Shown one piece after another: positions 63,528 through 64,000 of a stretch of 64,000 nt of DNA. The DNA comes from Rhodopseudomonas_A palustris_F (GTDB lineage Bacteria > Pseudomonadota > Alphaproteobacteria > Rhizobiales > Xanthobacteraceae), in contig NC_007925.1 of the NCBI RefSeq assembly GCF_000013745.1, positions 2,232,001-2,296,000 of the forward strand, read 5' to 3'. The notes under the pieces were generated by a model. It searched no databases. It was not told the origin of the DNA and saw only the letters and a program-made list of their open reading frames with translations. Within the stretch, counting starts at the first letter, position 1. Each line of letters begins with the position of its first letter. A program made the position numbers and the translations under genes.

Positions 63528-64000
63528 ATGTCGATCGTCAATTCCATTCGTGCGCAAATTCCGCCGATCCATCGCGAAGGCTATCCGTTCATCGGCGGCT
63601 TCGCTTTGATCAGTCTGTTGTTGTTCTGGCTGTGGACGCCGCTGGGTTGGATCGGCGTAGTGCTGACGATCTGGTGTGCGCTGTTCTTCCGCGATCCGGT
63701 GCGGGTGACGCCGGTGCGCGACGACCTGGTGGTGGCACCGGCCGACGGTCGGGTGTCGATGGTGGTGTCGATGGTGCCGCCGGCCGAGCTCGGCCTCGGC
63801 GACAAGCCGCTGTTGCGGATCTCGATCTTCATGAGCGTGTTCAACTGCCACGTGAACCGCGCCCCGGTGGCCGGACGGGTCGAGCGCATCGTCTACAGCC
63901 CCGGCAAGTTCATCAACGCCGATCTCGACAAGGCCAGCGAAGACAACGAGCGCAATTCGATGGTGATCTCGACCCCGGGCGGCCAGATCGGCGTGATCCA
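63528..64000 (+). CDS. psd: Phosphatidylserine decarboxylase proenzyme, 3' end cut by window
   Basis: The frame runs from the ATG at 63528 to the window end (157 residues seen). The N-terminus has IPPIHREGYPFIGGFA, two membrane-type stretches, then FFRDPVRVTPVRDDLVVAPADGRVSMV, ISIFMSVFNCHVNRAPVAG and VYSPGKFINADLDKASEDNER. These are characteristic of the short bacterial Psd, which makes phosphatidylethanolamine. The C-terminal GS cleavage site and pyruvoyl serine lie outside the window. A palindrome CCCTCGCCCACAAGGGGAGAGGGG lies shortly before the start. Confidence 0.93.
   Translation, partial: MSIVNSIRAQIPPIHREGYPFIGGFALISLLLFWLWTPLGWIGVVLTIWCALFFRDPVRVTPVRDDLVVAPADGRVSMVVSMVPPAELGLGDKPLLRISIFMSVFNCHVNRAPVAGRVERIVYSPGKFINADLDKASEDNERNSMVISTPGGQIGVI

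Overview
The window reads as chromosomal DNA of a GC-rich alphaproteobacterium of the Rhodopseudomonas/Bradyrhizobium group (Nitrobacteraceae). This rests on gene content and style: class II DAHP synthase, DUF2865, DUF1289 and DUF2059 proteins, Atm1-type exporter, TRAP transporters, a possible FNR/FixK box, and dispersed palindromic intergenic repeats. It is not proven by any marker gene. No rRNA or tRNA gene and no CRISPR array was seen.

Left part (1-22890) is an accessory biosynthetic operon, all on the + strand and tightly packed with ATGA-type overlaps. It starts inside an acyl-CoA dehydrogenase gene and continues with three NRPS genes: C-A-T, C-A-T, and C-A-T-C-A-T-C-(dead A)-T. They are followed without a break by two subunits of the 2-hydroxyacyl-CoA dehydratase/benzoyl-CoA reductase family and their BadF/HgdC-type ATPase activator. 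Then come a KamA-like radical SAM aminomutase and a broken class III aminotransferase. Hand-read specificity codes suggest unknown - Val/Ile-like - Asn - Leu for the four intact A domains; the fifth A domain has lost its core motifs. No thioesterase, MbtH protein, PPTase or exporter is in view. An ATP-driven radical dehydratase coupled to an NRPS line is the most unusual feature of the window. The cluster stops next to dusA, whose first codons are AT-rich, as expected at an integrative-element junction.

Middle part (23067-58969) is mostly housekeeping: dusA, aspartic protease, DUF1289, histidine kinase, a 3-hydroxyisobutyrate dehydrogenase-like enzyme, Mrp, TRAP transporter genes, moaA, gph, rpiA, gor, class II DAHP synthase, dgkA, nadE, AI-2E exporter, cysS, cimA, an acetolactate-synthase-like enzyme and a FAD oxidase. 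A Tet-type MFS pump with a divergent TetR regulator, plus an ISAs1-family element with a perfect 10-bp target duplication, sits between dctP and the convergent dctQM genes. cysS carries an internal segment of clearly lower GC, suggesting gene conversion.

Right part (58970-64000) holds the second copy of an IS110/IS1111-type element, a LOG-family protein, an Atm1-like ABC exporter and the start of psd.

Two dispersed repeat families punctuate the region. Family R1 (ends GTCATTCCGG/CCGGAATGAC) occurs four times, and two of the copies are split at the same internal point by the near-identical IS1111-type elements. Family R2 (about 135 bp, several stems) occurs three times, just beyond gene 3' ends.
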